A DNA stretch of 64,000 bases from Syngnathus acus (lineage: Eukaryota > Chordata > Actinopteri > Syngnathiformes > Syngnathidae), in contig NC_051099.1 in assembly GCF_901709675.1 (NCBI RefSeq), forward strand, positions 8,806,001-8,870,000. The letters run 5' to 3'. The stretch's first letter is position 1. Each line of letters starts with the position of its first letter. Below the pieces are notes generated by a model, which worked only from the letters and a program-made list of their open reading frames with translations, made no database searches and had not been told where the DNA came from. Made by a program: the position numbers and the translations under genes. Shown piece by piece: positions 22,401-33,499 of this stretch.

Positions 22401-25400
22401 ATAATTTATATATCGTTATATGGGCCTGTGGAATATTTTGAAGTGCAAGAGCAGTCAGCGGCGCGCACGCATTGTTGACAAAGGACGATTGATGGATTTA
22501 ATGAATTGGAGTGACAGATGGTTTTATTAACGTGTTATTTATGTAATAGTTTTTTGAATAACTCTGAATTTTACGTCAGGGCCGTTCTCAGCTCTTAGTT
22601 TGTGTGCATGTCACGTTAGCATACCTATCGTTTAGCCTGTTGTTGCTCGTTCATGACTGTTCTTGGTGTTGGATTTTGTCGAATAAATTGCCCCCCAAAA
22701 TGCGACTTATACTCCGGAGCGACTTATATATGTTTTTTTTTCACTTTTTTGGGCATTTTATGGCTGGTGCGACTTATACTCCGGTGCGACTTATAGTCCG
22801 AAAATTACGGTAGTTCGTTCATGTCACACATTTCGCACAGCCTTTCTCCGTTGTTATTCAGCCTTCCGAGTCCGTGCTAGCCCTGTCGTAATCTTGGTGT
22901 CCATCTCCTACTTTGGCATTCAAGTCTCCTGTTACAATCAACATGTCATGTTTGTTCCTGCTATTGAGTACATTTTGCAGTCTTGTGTAGAATTTGTCCT
23001 TTTCTTTCTCTTCTGCATCTTCTGAGGGTGCGTAAATGTGTATAATCGTTAACTTAATGTGTTGGCAGTGGTACCTGGCTTGAATGATTCTTTCGTTCAC
23101 TGGAGTCCAGTCAATCAGGGCTCTTGCTGCTGCTTTCGACATGAGTATGCCTACGCCTTGTCTATGGTTGTCGTCGGCTCTTCCTGATTAGATGATGGTT
23201 TCTCCTTTTGCCAGTTCCACTCTCCCTTGTCCTGTCCAGTGTGTTTCGCTGATACCCATGATGTCCATTCCTCTGTTGGTCATTTCTCTTGCTGCTAGTG
23301 TGATGTTGCCACTTACGTATAGTGTTCGTACATTCCAGTTTCCAATCGTCATGGTGTTTTTCGGGTGCAGCAGTGGTCTATTCGGCCCAAGGGCGTCCTG
23401 TTGGCTTTGGCCCCTGTGCGTCATCGTGTCTCTGGGTACAGGACTGGCTACAGCGTTCCCCTGATTTGGTGTGTGCGCTCTGCTTCTGGTTTCTGTAATA
23501 ATGTTTTTTTTCTGGGAGCGGGATATCAACCCACAGCCCAACCCCCAACCTGGAGGGCCAGTGGAATCACTCTTTGTCTGGTCTCTACCCTTCGACCTGT
23601 TCGGCATGGGTGACTCTGCCAGGAGTGTAATACTCCTGCCGACATAGCTCTAGGGGACATGGAGACACGCAAACCACCCCACCACGATAAGGTGGTGATC
23701 CCGTCGTAATAAGTAATAATTTTACTTGGACCTGAGGTGCACCGTCTTGATGCCTAGGTGCTATGCTAGACTCGGATTAAGATTTTTTTTTTTTTTTAAA
23801 TTAGTGCTTTGCCGCCAAATGTGTTGAAGTGAATTTTGTCGAGGAATGATGTTCAGGGGAGGGGGTTCATTTAGACCAGGGGTCACCAACCTTTCTGAAA
23901 CAAAGAGCTACTTCCTGGGTACTGATTAAGGCAGGGGTGTCAAACTAATTTTTGCCACGGGCCGCATCATAGTCATAGTTTCCTTTGGAGGGCCATGATG
24001 ATTGTTTTAAAATCTGAGACTAGTAAAAACTGTTGAAATATTTTAAAAAGATGAATGGTAATAAAAACTGCAAGCAATATCTATTTTTTTTTAAAGTGAA
24101 GAGAATTTGTAATCTTAGTAATGACAAAAGTCGATGCAAAATTGGTCTTCGTGGGCCACATAAAATGATATGGCGGGCCGCATTTGGCCCCCGGGCCTTG
24201 AGTTTGACACCAATGGATGAAGGCAAAGGGCTACCAGTTTGACACACACTTCTGAAATAGCCAATTTGCTCAATTCGGCTTTCACTATGTGTTGTTATTG
24301 TCATTTCCAGTTCACATGTAAGTGTGATTTTAACAAGAATAGCAAAAATACAGTCAAACCTTGGTTTTTGACCACAATCCGTTCCAGAAGGCGGTTCGAG
24401 AAGCGAATCGGTCGAATTCCGAATCTATTTTTCCCATAACAAATAATGGGAAAAAATGTAATCCGTTTCAAGACAAAAAAACCCGCCTTTGTTAAGCATT
24501 TTTTCATTTGCGCATATTTGTCCGATCGCACAACTGCAGCGCACCGCCAAACGCACAACCGTAGCGCGTTGCCCACCGCGCAACTGCACCGCGCTGGTCA
24601 CATTATTGTGACAGAGCCGTCGCTGAAATTTAGAAAATATCTTTAAAGTCCTGATGTACTTTCCAAAATTTAAGTGGACCTAAGTGCGCATTGAGCTTAT
24701 TTTTGTCCGATCGCGCAACTGCAGCGCACCGCCGAACGCGCAATTCCACCGCGCTGGTCGCATTATTGTGACAGAGCCGTCGCTAAAATTTAGAAAATAT
24801 TGTTAAAGTCCTGATGTACTTTCCAAAATTTAAGTGGACCTCAGTGCGCAGGGAGCTTAATTTGGTCCGATCGCGCAACCGCAGCGCGCCGGCTGCTCAC
24901 TGTCGCATTGCTTTAAGAGCGTCTTTGTGTTTTAGGATGGCTTTACTGCTCCCACTTGCTTTCTTTGGAGGCATGATTAGGGGTTAATACAATCCTCAAA
25001 GTAACGAAAATACAATAACAACGGAGTCAGTCAGCATCCGGGCCGCGCGGTCGGGTTTTCTCGGGTCCTCCCGGCTCATCTCGCGAGGTTCGACCTCCGA
25101 ATTTTGTTCGACAACCGAAGCAAAAAAATCTCAAATTTCTTGTTCGAATTCCGATTTGTTCGAGAACCGGGACGTTTGAAAACCGAGGTTTGACTGTAAA
25201 ATAAATAGATGCAGCTCGCTTACAAGTGCCGCTATTTGAGCTCATTTTAGAACAGTCCTGCGGGCGACTCATGCGGTCTTCACGGGCGACCAGGTGCCTG
25301 CGGGCACCTTGTTGGTGACCCCTGATTTAGACAAAATGAGTGCTCTGCTGCCATCTTATTTTTCATCTGTTTGGTCAATCCCAAACCTTTTGCGGGGCTT

Positions 25401-28400
25401 GATTGAGTGATGAACATCGCAGAGCCTTTTCTGAACTCTCGAGGTGCGCCCGGTTCTCTCTCGTAGGCTGACACACCTACTTAAGATGGCCGCCCGCTCG
25501 GCAAAGAAGGAGTGTGCGCTGCCACCGTTGGCCCTGGACCTCCTGAAGCTGTCCCTGAGGGAAGACAGCTTCCAGCTCTTCTGGAACAAAGCCGTCGTGG
25601 AGGGAATGCTGAAGGAGCACTCGGGGCCCACCAAGTGAGTTTTGTGCACAAGAGCATTAGCAAACGGGAAAGTGCCCCCTAACCCACACAACTGAGTTGA
25701 CATTTGAAACTGACCATCAATTCTTCCGTGCGTGTTTTGTTTTTTGTGTAGCTTTGTGAGTTTCCGACTGTTGGGCAGCGCTTTGCCACTGCTGTCCGTA
25801 TCCCAGCTCAGAGAGGTTCTGTCAGGGGAGGTGATGAAGCAATACGGCGATCACGTGGTGTCGGCCCAGGTTAGTCGGGATTTCTTATTGGCGCCGCACG
25901 CGGCTGCGACATAGACGTTAACCACGTGGCCTTCTTACTTGGCCACGCTGATAACACAAGTCCTCCATGTTTGATGAGGAATGTTGAATGAGCTCGCACG
26001 GAAATTGCTTGGATTTTTTTTCCCTGGTTCGTTACTAGGCAGAGTTGGTTACGTCTCAAGCTTACGCCCTTAAATGGGCCGCTGGGGATAAAAATAACCC
26101 AATATGGGGTCAAGACCAGCTCAGTGGCTTCGTGGTAGAGACTGGAAGGTTGTGGGTTCAAACCCTGGCCGGGTCATACCAAAGAGTATAAAAATGGGAC
26201 CCATTGCCTCCCCGCTTGTCACTCAGCATTAAGGGTTGGAATTGGGGGGTTAGATCACCAAATGATCCCCGAGCGCGGCACCGCTGCTGCTCACTGCTCC
26301 CCTCTCCCCCAGGGGATGGATCAAAATCACACGGGGATGGGTTAAATGCAGACGACAAATTTCACCACACCCAGATGTGTGTGTGTGTGACAATCATTGG
26401 GACTTTAACTTTTAAGATTGGACCGACCCGGGACAGATTGTTTTGTGCATTGGGTTATTTTTATCTTTTCTCCTGGGTCACACCAACATGGGTGCAGTGA
26501 CAGAGTAGACCGTTTGAGTAACACGCAGTTGTGTCACTGTGAAGTAATGCCACAAGGTGGCGCCCCAAATGCAACTCACCGGAAATGACTCATTGAGTTG
26601 TTTTGCAGAAACAAGATCACTTCAAGCTGGCGCCCGAGATGGACGCTTATGTGTCCAACTTCCTGGCTGGCTGCCAGGATACTGAAAAGCAGTTGGCGGT
26701 GATGGTGGGCTTCACCTCGCTCGTCAATCAGGGCTACCCGGTGGTGCCGTCCGTGTGGCGTGTGGTGCAGCACCTACAGCCGGCGGCACTGCGGAATTAT
26801 GTGGCGTGGCTCAGGTCCACCTTCCTGCGGCCCCGCGTGGACGAGCTGCTCAACTTCACCTCTCACAAGCAGATGGAGCGCAAAGAAGAGTTGAAAGAGT
26901 GAGTCCCGAGGAACCAAGAGGATTCCCGACAAAACAAAGGGAACCTCGAGAAACCCGGGAAGCAGAGTGAGCACTCACCGGCTCGTTGTCCTCTTTAGGC
27001 CCCCCCAATTTCGCCTGAGGAAGTGGATCGTGGCCAGGCTGGTCTCCATCGTGGACAACAACCACGTGAAGAAGGACGAGCAGCTTATCATGGACATTGC
27101 CAGGTAAGATGCATCATGATGACCAAGAACTCCTCCTCGAGCTGAAACTGTACGATAAAAAACTCACAAATGATGTCACCATGTGACTTCCCACTTTTTT
27201 TTCTCCAGATTTGTCTTTTTCCACACCTTCTTCAGTGTCAAGAAGGCCTGCGCCAACATTCCAGAAACCGAAGAGAAGCTCCACATCCCACTGGATGGGA
27301 AAACCAGAGCGCTGATGGTCACGTCTTTCTTTGGGTGGGAGTTCAACTATGTTTGCTGAGAATGAGATGACACTTGAGTAGCATTTTTTATTGTTTTGGG
27401 GAGCTCCCGGGCGCACACGACATTGCGTCACTGTGGAACGTACATCCACCAGGCTCCTCCTATCCGTGCATAACTTGCCGCTGGCCGACGAGTCGGTGGC
27501 GCCCCAGAAGCGCCCGACGGGCGTCACGTCCGACGGCTCCTTGTGGCTGGAGCGCCTGGTCCAGTACGCCCAAGACCTGCTCGACAAGCCCGCGTTGGTC
27601 CGCCCCGTCCATACCCTCAGTGAGGAGCAGAGGCAGGCCTGGGACAGGTCGGCACCGTGTATTGCCTCTTTGACTTTCCCGCGTTGGCGACGATTGTCAT
27701 CGTGTTTGTTGCTTCTTTTCTCTCAGCATGTTGGAGTCGGTGGCGTGCCTGAAGAAGAAAGGCGGCAAAGGCCACTCGGCGGAGAACGCCGCCTTCCGGC
27801 AGCTCTTCCTCTTGATCGGCATGCATCTCTTCAAGGTATGCCCCGCCGGGTTCACCTTTCGCTCGGCAAGCAAATGAGCAGAAACAAAACGGACCGCGCT
27901 GCCTTTGGTCAAGGCTCCGGATGAGCTGCTGGACGTCATGAAGGACCTGCAGAGATGCGTGGATGAAGCGCAGGAGAAGACAGCCAAGAAGAATCGGGAG
28001 AAAGGTCAGCTGCTCGTCACCAAAGCAAAATGTAAAGGGTCAGCATGGTCGAGCCCAAAGCAACAAAAGCAAGAACAGATTTGCATTGTCAAAAGGAACG
28101 AGGAAAAAAGCCACTGGCAGCATTTTTTATATGAAACAAGTTTGTGTGTGATTTTTATTTGGGTAGCCGGCAAGCGGGGGGAGGTGGAACCCCAGTGGGT
28201 GGAGGTGATGGTCGACATCTTGCTGTCGCTGCTGTCCCAACCCAGCCGCCACATCAGGCAGGTGTGCAAGAGCGTCTTCGCCTCCATCTGCCCCCACGTC
28301 AACGCTGCCGCCCTCACCGCCATCCTGGACGTAAGCCATCGTCCGCCCGCCCGCGCTGCCCGGGTGCTGTCACGCCAGACTTGTCTTTATTGCATAGGCG

Positions 28401-31400
28401 CTGGATGAGGACGCAGAGGGGGACGGCCCCGTGCTGGTTCTGGACGACGCCGAGGCGGCCAAGAAGATGGAAACGGAGAATGACGTTGAGGAGGACATGG
28501 TGCTTGGCCTTTTTTGATTTGGTCTCCGCTCGAGCTGCTGCCTTGACTTGAAAGTAGCTTTTGCCCCAAAAAAGGAAGACGAGTCAGATGGCACCTCCGA
28601 CGAGGAAGACGACGACAGCGACGGGGCCGTGGAGGAGGAGGTGGACCAAAACTTCAAAGCGGAGCTGATGAAGGTGCTGCAGAAGAAGAACGCTCTGGTG
28701 AGGCTTTGGAGTCGGAGAGCGAGTGGCGCCACGCTGTTTGCATGAGTGTGCGTGTGTGTAATTTAAACTTTCCCCACTCGGGGGCGCCATCAGTACAAGA
28801 TTGACATGATCGCTGAAGCTCCCCGGTCCTTTTTATCAGCTGAGGATGATGTCATACTTTGTTTCCAGGCCGCAGAGGAGGATAGCAGCGAAGATGACTT
28901 GGATGATGATACCATGATGGAGCTGGACAAGAGCCTGTCGGCGCTCTTTTCGGAGCAGCAGAAGAAGGTCCTGGCCAGAAAGGACACCGTGGCTAAAATG
29001 CGCAAAAAGAAGACACTGTTGTTCGATTTCAAGATCAAGGTAGGTCGGAGACCATCTTCCATCGGAATTGACTCCCAACATAAAAAGGGGGGGGGGGAAA
29101 AAGCTCTCAAGTCAAAGTCTGCTTTATTGTCAACCTCTTCACATGCCAAGACACACAAAGAAATCGAAATTACGTTTCCACTATCCCACGGTGACAAGAC
29201 AGTACACGACATACATACAAGCAAACACAAAATAAAAACAAGAAGGCACAAACAATGAATAATAAGAGTGATGAATAAATAATAAATAAACAAATAACAC
29301 AATAAATAAATAAATAAATAAGAGGAGCAAAACGGAGCAAGTGTGCATACAGCAGACAGTCAGAATATAGCGCAAAAGTACAGGACGCTACGCAGAAGGG
29401 GGGAAAGAGTTCAGGATCCTAACAGCCTGGAGTACGAAGCTGTTGGTGAGTCTGGTGGTGCGGGAGCGCAGGCTCCTGTACCTCTTCCCAGAGGGCAGAA
29501 GATCGAACAAAGAGTGAGCGGGGTGACTCACATCACTCACAATCGTGGTCGCCTTGCGGGTGAGATGGGAGGTGTAAATGTCCTTCTTGTCTTTGTGATT
29601 GTAGGTGCTGGACCTGGTTGAGGTGTTTGTGTCTCGGCAGGCTGACAATCCTCTGGTTCTGGACCTTTTGGAGCCTCTGCTGTCCTTGATTGAGCGAGGG
29701 ATGGCTTTGGGCAATGAGCAGCAGGGGCAGGAATTTCTGCGCAGGGCGGCGGACATTTTCAAGTAACACACTCCTCCATACTCGCAATGAGCTCCCACAA
29801 CAAAACCACTGCCATTTTCTTTTCTTTTTGTAGGAACCAGCTGTGCAGGTCCAAGGGCTACTGCAAGACAGCACAAGACCGACAGGAAGAGCTTCACTTC
29901 CTTCTGAACAAGCTGATGACAAAAATGCAGAAGTTGTCCGAGTCGTCTGTCGGCCTCTACTATTTCAGGTCCTCGTCAGCAAACTCTAACCAAAATGGCT
30001 GACTTAGTGTCCCCTTGGAGCGTGGCTCCTTGACACTTTTTCATGGCGGACAGATTTGAGCCAATGGATTAAACTCATTTTAGGGCTTTTTTTCAGGGTA
30101 GAGGGGGTCAAATGTCACTGACTCTCCACAAACTAACTTTCCAACATGACCGTCTGAAACTATAATGGCTGACCTTCAAACTTTGTCTCTAGTTACGATA
30201 GACGTGCGCACTTTTCTGTCAATTGGTGAAAGTTTTCATGGGGCTGTTTTTTCATTTGTTTTTTTAAATGTTTTATTTTCCAGTATTTTCCTTGTATGAA
30301 ACTCCAAAATTGCAGCGTCCACCATCTTGTGTCTGTTTTGTTTTCAGCGCCGCTCTGTATGTCGTCAAAGTGTTGCGAGGAGCTCCGTCCGGCGAAAGCG
30401 TGGACGGGGCACTGGTGTCCGGGGTTGCGCCAGACGTACGTAACTAACCCCCTTTCTTTGAATGAATCCTTTTGTTGCTGTCTTTGATCAATCGGGCTGT
30501 CCTCAGCTGTACGCCTTGCTCATCACTTGTCTCACAATGAGCTTGAAAGCAAGATGAACTGCCTTGCGAGCTGACGTTTGGCCTCTTGTGTGCCTTCAGT
30601 TGCGCTTCATGGGCAACGTGGACGTGGAGCAGGTGGCCGGCATCTTTCGGGAGGCCCTCGGCCACTTCATGAGTCGCAGGAAGAGCCCCCTGACCACCCA
30701 GATGTTCACTGACCTCTTTGCTAGATTTCCGGTAAGTGAGTAGGGCGCAGCGGATGGCAGCACTAATTAATACGACCCGCTCGTATGTGTGCATGCGTGC
30801 GTGCACGCGCTAAGCTAATACAAAAATGAAATATAACGTGGACGCACACACATAATTATTATTGACATTATTGGCACTGACATTATATCCTATGTGTGTG
30901 TGTATGTATATATCATGCAGGTTTTGTGCGTGAAGCTGTTGAACGCGACGGTGCAGCACATCGCATCGGGCATCAGGGAGCACCAGCAGGTGGCGTAACC
31001 TTAATTTCGAAGCAGATCAAGTGTCAGCGCAAACGTTGGACGTGTTTTGTGCGTGCAGGGCCAGGCGTGCGTGTTGCTACTCCGTGCCATGCAAAACAGG
31101 GACGTGCAGAAGCTGATGAGCGGCGTGCCGTGGTTGCATTTGTGCACCAAGGTGGTGGCTCAGCTCACCGCGGTGAGTCCACCATTGAAAGCCCCCCACC
31201 CCCCCAGAACAAAATTACTGCTCTGTATCGAACCGCAAATGCAAGTCAGAATATTGCCTCGTGGCTTCTTCGCCCGAGCTGATGCCAAGTTGATTCAATG
31301 GGCCACTATTTCAGGCTTTCAAGCTGCAAGGTCAAATGGAGAACAAGGCTCTGCAGGAAAAGACGGTGAAGGCGCTAGAGCTGTGTCGCTTGCTGGTCAA

Positions 31401-32334
31401 ACTCATCCAACTGCAGGTAGGTCATACAAGAGCAGGAAACAAGATATCAAAAGAAGGCAAGAAAAGAGGACATCCGATGTCTGTATAGAAGCTGTCTGTG
31501 GACTTGGAGGCTCTCAAGAGCGCCCTGCAGCTCCTGCCTGAAGTGTTTGCCTTCAAGAAGACAGGCAAGCTAGAGGACACCTACTGGACCGTCATGAGAC
31601 ACTTTGGAATCACGTGAGTGCCGGAACGAGCCAAGGCCGTCGCAACATTTTCAAGGTTCACAATTGCCACATGCCGCTTTTTGTCTCGCATCTACCGAAC
31701 ATAATTCCGTGGCACTCGATGGGGGATGTTTTTACTGAATCACGGAGGGCGGGGGTTGTAAAAAAAGCGTTTTTCTTGAGGTACCACAAGATGGCAGCAA
31801 AAAACTACTTTTCTTGAAACTCATGGATCACCGCAAGATAGAGCCAAAGAGCAGTGTTTTTACTTTGCTCGTTGGCTGACTGACTAGGAAGGTCATGGCG
31901 GTTAGGTTCCCCACAAAAAGAAACACAATCCTCTTTACTGACACGAGAAGTTGACGTCAGCTTCTCCTATCGGGGTGTCCGAGAGCGTACTCAAAGTCGT
32001 CTTGTTTATCTTTGCCACCCTCAGGAAGCCGACGATCGAGAAGATAAAGCCTGGCAAGGATGGTGGCCAGCAGCCGCCGCAACGGCCTGCCAAGAAGCAA
32101 AAGGGTTTCCTGCCAGAAAGCAAAAAAAAGAAAAAAAGACCGCAGCCCGTCTTGGAGCCCGCCGCATACACCAGCTCGGCCCCAATGACGGACAACGCGA
32201 GGGTGAAGAAAGGACAGGGCAAGACTAATAACAAAAAAAAGTCAAAGAGGAAGGCAGATGGCACTCCGGCGTCGCAGCCCGGCCCGGCCAAGAAAAGCAA
32301 AATGCAAAATGACAAGTCAGTTAAAAAGAAGTAA
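16497..32334 (+). CDS. mybbp1a: MYB-binding protein 1A (nucleolar, Pol5/DNA polymerase phi family), 27 coding exons
   Basis: Exons: 16497-16661, 17011-17106, 17196-17279, 17354-17428, 17541-17648, 17786-17976, 25467-25634, 25752-25869, 26609-26898, 26999-27103, 27209-27334, 27453-27647, 27727-27835, 27914-28004, 28167-28330, 28398-28499, 28575-28697, 28869-29039, 29605-29762, 29834-29968, 30348-30435, 30600-30731, 30921-30989, 31059-31172, 31315-31416, 31489-31613, 32025-32334. They total 3,714 nt (1,237 aa), close to zebrafish and human lengths recalled for the family. Start ATG 16497; a second ATG follows at once. Early exons carry FLDFFWDLAKPDQEIRLRAV and the helical-repeat body. An LQLLL motif (LxxLL) lies in exon 6. 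Exons 16-18 (about residues 696-827) are acidic. The last exon (from residue 1135) is lysine-rich, as expected of a nucleolar localisation tail. Family role: nucleolar factor in Pol I transcription and rRNA processing, co-regulator of MYB and p53. No exon is interrupted. The exon 16 donor (ATG|GTGCTT) is weak, so that junction is the least certain. Confidence 0.95.
18484..18790. repeat. ~119-bp GC-rich tandem repeat, about 2.6 units
   Basis: Units begin CTTTTACGCACGCCCGGTCC at about 18484, 18603 and 18721. Each includes GGGCCGGCGCTCGGCCGGGTG. The unit length is not a multiple of three and contains no stops in several frames, so overlapping long frames appear on both strands. These are artefacts of the repeat. 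The same array occurs in copy 2 of the element (21870-22150). Confidence 0.8.
19972..20266 (-). mobile_element. tRNA-derived SINE, copy 2
   Basis: Reverse complement of the 11104-11416 SINE. The B box lies near 20210 (GGTTGAACCC on the + strand) and the AAAGTCCCAATGATCGTCAC tail begins at 19974. It is inserted in the TIR element, so it is younger than that copy. Confidence 0.9.
21565..22812. mobile_element. TIR element (ACCGTAATTTTCGGACTATA type), copy 2, TA-flanked
   Basis: Left end ACCGTAATTTTCGGACTATA (from 21566) and right end TAGTCCGAAAATTACGGT are inverted repeats flanked by TA at 21565 and 22811. It contains a 14-bp minisatellite, two to three units of the 119-bp array, and diverged units with TGACGTCAG. 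It lacks the SINE and several internal units of copy 1. Confidence 0.75.
21737..21840. repeat. 14-bp minisatellite GTCAGCAGCGCGAC, seven units
   Basis: One unit at 21737-21750, a six-base spacer, then six perfect consecutive units from 21757 to 21840. Each junction creates CGACGTCAG, a CRE-half-site-like word. Confidence 0.95.
23932..24215. mobile_element. hAT-type MITE (CAGGGGTGTCAAA termini), nested
   Basis: Left end CAGGGGTGTCAAACTAA; right end GAGTTTGACACC followed by a degenerate AATG. The 8-bp flanks are GATTAAGG (left) and GATGAAGG (right), one mismatch. GGGCCGC-type words near both ends pair with each other. Confidence 0.75.
24351..25196. mobile_element. pogo/Tigger-type MITE (CAGTCAAACC termini), TA-flanked
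   Basis: Termini CAGTCAAACCTTGGTTTTTG and AAAACCGAGGTTTGACTG are inverted repeats with TA on both sides (24349-24350 and 25197-25198). The interior holds a direct duplication of about 190 bp (the block TCCGATCGC...TTTAAGTGGACCT at about 24520-24670 and 24705-24840). No transposase is present. Related in sequence to the element at 60098-60763. Confidence 0.8.
26111..26414 (+). mobile_element. tRNA-derived SINE, copy 3 (intron 8 of MYBBP1A)
   Basis: Same body as the other copies, but the segment between the A and B boxes is shortened (GTGGTAGAGACTGGAAGG). This would impair its own Pol III promoter. The tail is GACTTTAACTTTTA. Confidence 0.9.
29105..29587 (-). mobile_element. L2 LINE 3' end in intron 18 of MYBBP1A
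   Basis: Reading leftward: HLTRKATTIVSDVSHPAHSL, DLLPSGKRYRSLRSRTTRL, then the non-coding tail ending TTGACAATAAAGCAGACTTT near 29110. It ends 18 bases before exon 19 (29605), so the truncated 5' end nearly abuts the branch and acceptor region. Confidence 0.9.
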
Positions 32335-33490
32335 AAAACAAACAAAAGAAAGATTAAAGAGGAAGTATAAAGTTGGACTCTTTAATATAGATTTTTTTTT
32401 GCTCCATTTTTTATCAACCTTTCATGAGCCTCGAAAAAGTGCAAGGATGGGAATCCTAATTTTTTTAATGCATGACTGCTTTTTTCAGGGAAAAAATAAC
32501 ATCATTAAAGCCCTTTTCTCCTGCTGGGGATTCATCACGTTGCACCCACTCGTCAAATCTATTATGTGCAGCACCAAAGCTATAAGGCTGCTCCATTTGC
32601 GCTCTAAGCCATTTTATGTTGGTAGGCACAGACACTCTGCATCATCATCAACATAGGTATGCTTTCATAAGAGGCACAAGTTGAAAAATAAGCTGCCATA
32701 AAAAAACAGCAACAAGCAGAAATGCTCAAATTATTTCATGTTACATTGACTTAAAAGCTAGTCAAATGAGAATGTATGCCCTTGAACATGTGCTCATTGG
32801 AATACTGCTGGGGGTTTTTTTAGTTAAGGAATAATGTAGTTGAACCTGAAAACATCCCATGTCTTATCCGAATGAGGAAAAAAAAAAAGCGCACTGCCCA
32901 AAGTTGGCAAAAGGAGGTTACGTAACTTTGTGAAAAATGATCTCCGTGCAGGCTTTGACAGTACGCCGCTTTATCCCAACAAGCAAAGTAAAAGGGGGAG
33001 CAATCACGCCAAGGCCTAATTTGGCTGTCACCGAGCTGATGTAGTGCTCCCAACAATGGACGAGCATGCACCGAGTGAGGCCTTGCTGCCGCCATAAATC
33101 CTGCGGCCTTGTCATGTGGACTGCCTCATCTATCACAGAGCTCATTTGGGCCGTGGAAACAGAAACGCGCTGTGATCCCGGCCACTCAACCCGGGCCAGG
33201 CTCGTGCTCTTGCTTGGAGCTCCATGAAGTGAAGCAAAGTCCCATCTTGATGGCTATTTCACAAGCAATCTGATCACACTTGCCGTTGGATGGTGCCTCT
33301 AATTGTCGTATTGTTTCCCAAATGAACTCAACTTCAACTGGGAGTGGCGATAAGCAGCGCTTCTTACACGTTTATAGTATAAACGTATAAGAAGCACCGT
33401 ATAAACTTTGTGTTCTTATACGAATTGTTCATTCTCAGCTTTCTCTCCTTTGTCACCCGCAAAGCAAGACAAAAAAAATTGGCAGATATG
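32335..33490. other. MYBBP1A 3' flank
   Basis: An ATTAAA word at 32353-32358 is a possible polyadenylation signal 19 bases after the stop codon. Nothing else is recognised up to the repeat at 33500. Confidence 0.4.
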
Positions 33491-33499
33491 GTCACTGCA

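Larger units (their letters stand above)
18033..23700 (-). mobile_element. RTE-type LINE, internally deleted and split by two MITEs
   Basis: Three pieces of one - strand LINE can be followed leftward. 23700-22813: 5' leader with the TTATCGTGGTGG hairpin and endonuclease (phrases MTIGNWNVRTLY, MGISETHWTGQGR, MLIVTGDLNAKVGDG). 21564-20378: linker and RT (WMEEIASVAEAAARKQHM, LQNGKAAGIDSITAELL, YLNFVDFE, KAFDSVHHESLW, GVKQGCNMSGFLF). 18131-18033: C-terminal tail (TWAPEGKRRKGRPKDKK). The parts between are missing, including the FADD box. Two copies of the same TIR element occupy the gaps. It lies antisense within MYBBP1A intron 6 and is non-functional. Confidence 0.8.
23877..25324. mobile_element. 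hAT-type MITE (CAGGGGTCACCAAC termini) with two nested insertions
   Basis: The termini CAGGGGTCACCAAC and GTTGGTGACCCCTG are perfect inverted repeats. They are flanked by the perfect 8-bp duplication ATTTAGAC (23869-23876 and 25325-25332), the hAT signature. Two further elements lie inside (23932-24215 and 24351-25196). Located near the 3' end of MYBBP1A intron 6. Confidence 0.85.
17977..25466 (+). other. Intron 6 of MYBBP1A, 7,490 bp, transposon-filled
   Basis: Donor GGACA|GTAAGA and acceptor CTCTCTCGTAG|GCTGAC join in phase to give NIGQLTHLLKMAAR. Apart from short flanks, the intron consists of an RTE LINE, two copies of a TIR element, a SINE and a three-level MITE nest. All other introns are far shorter. 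Confidence 0.9.
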
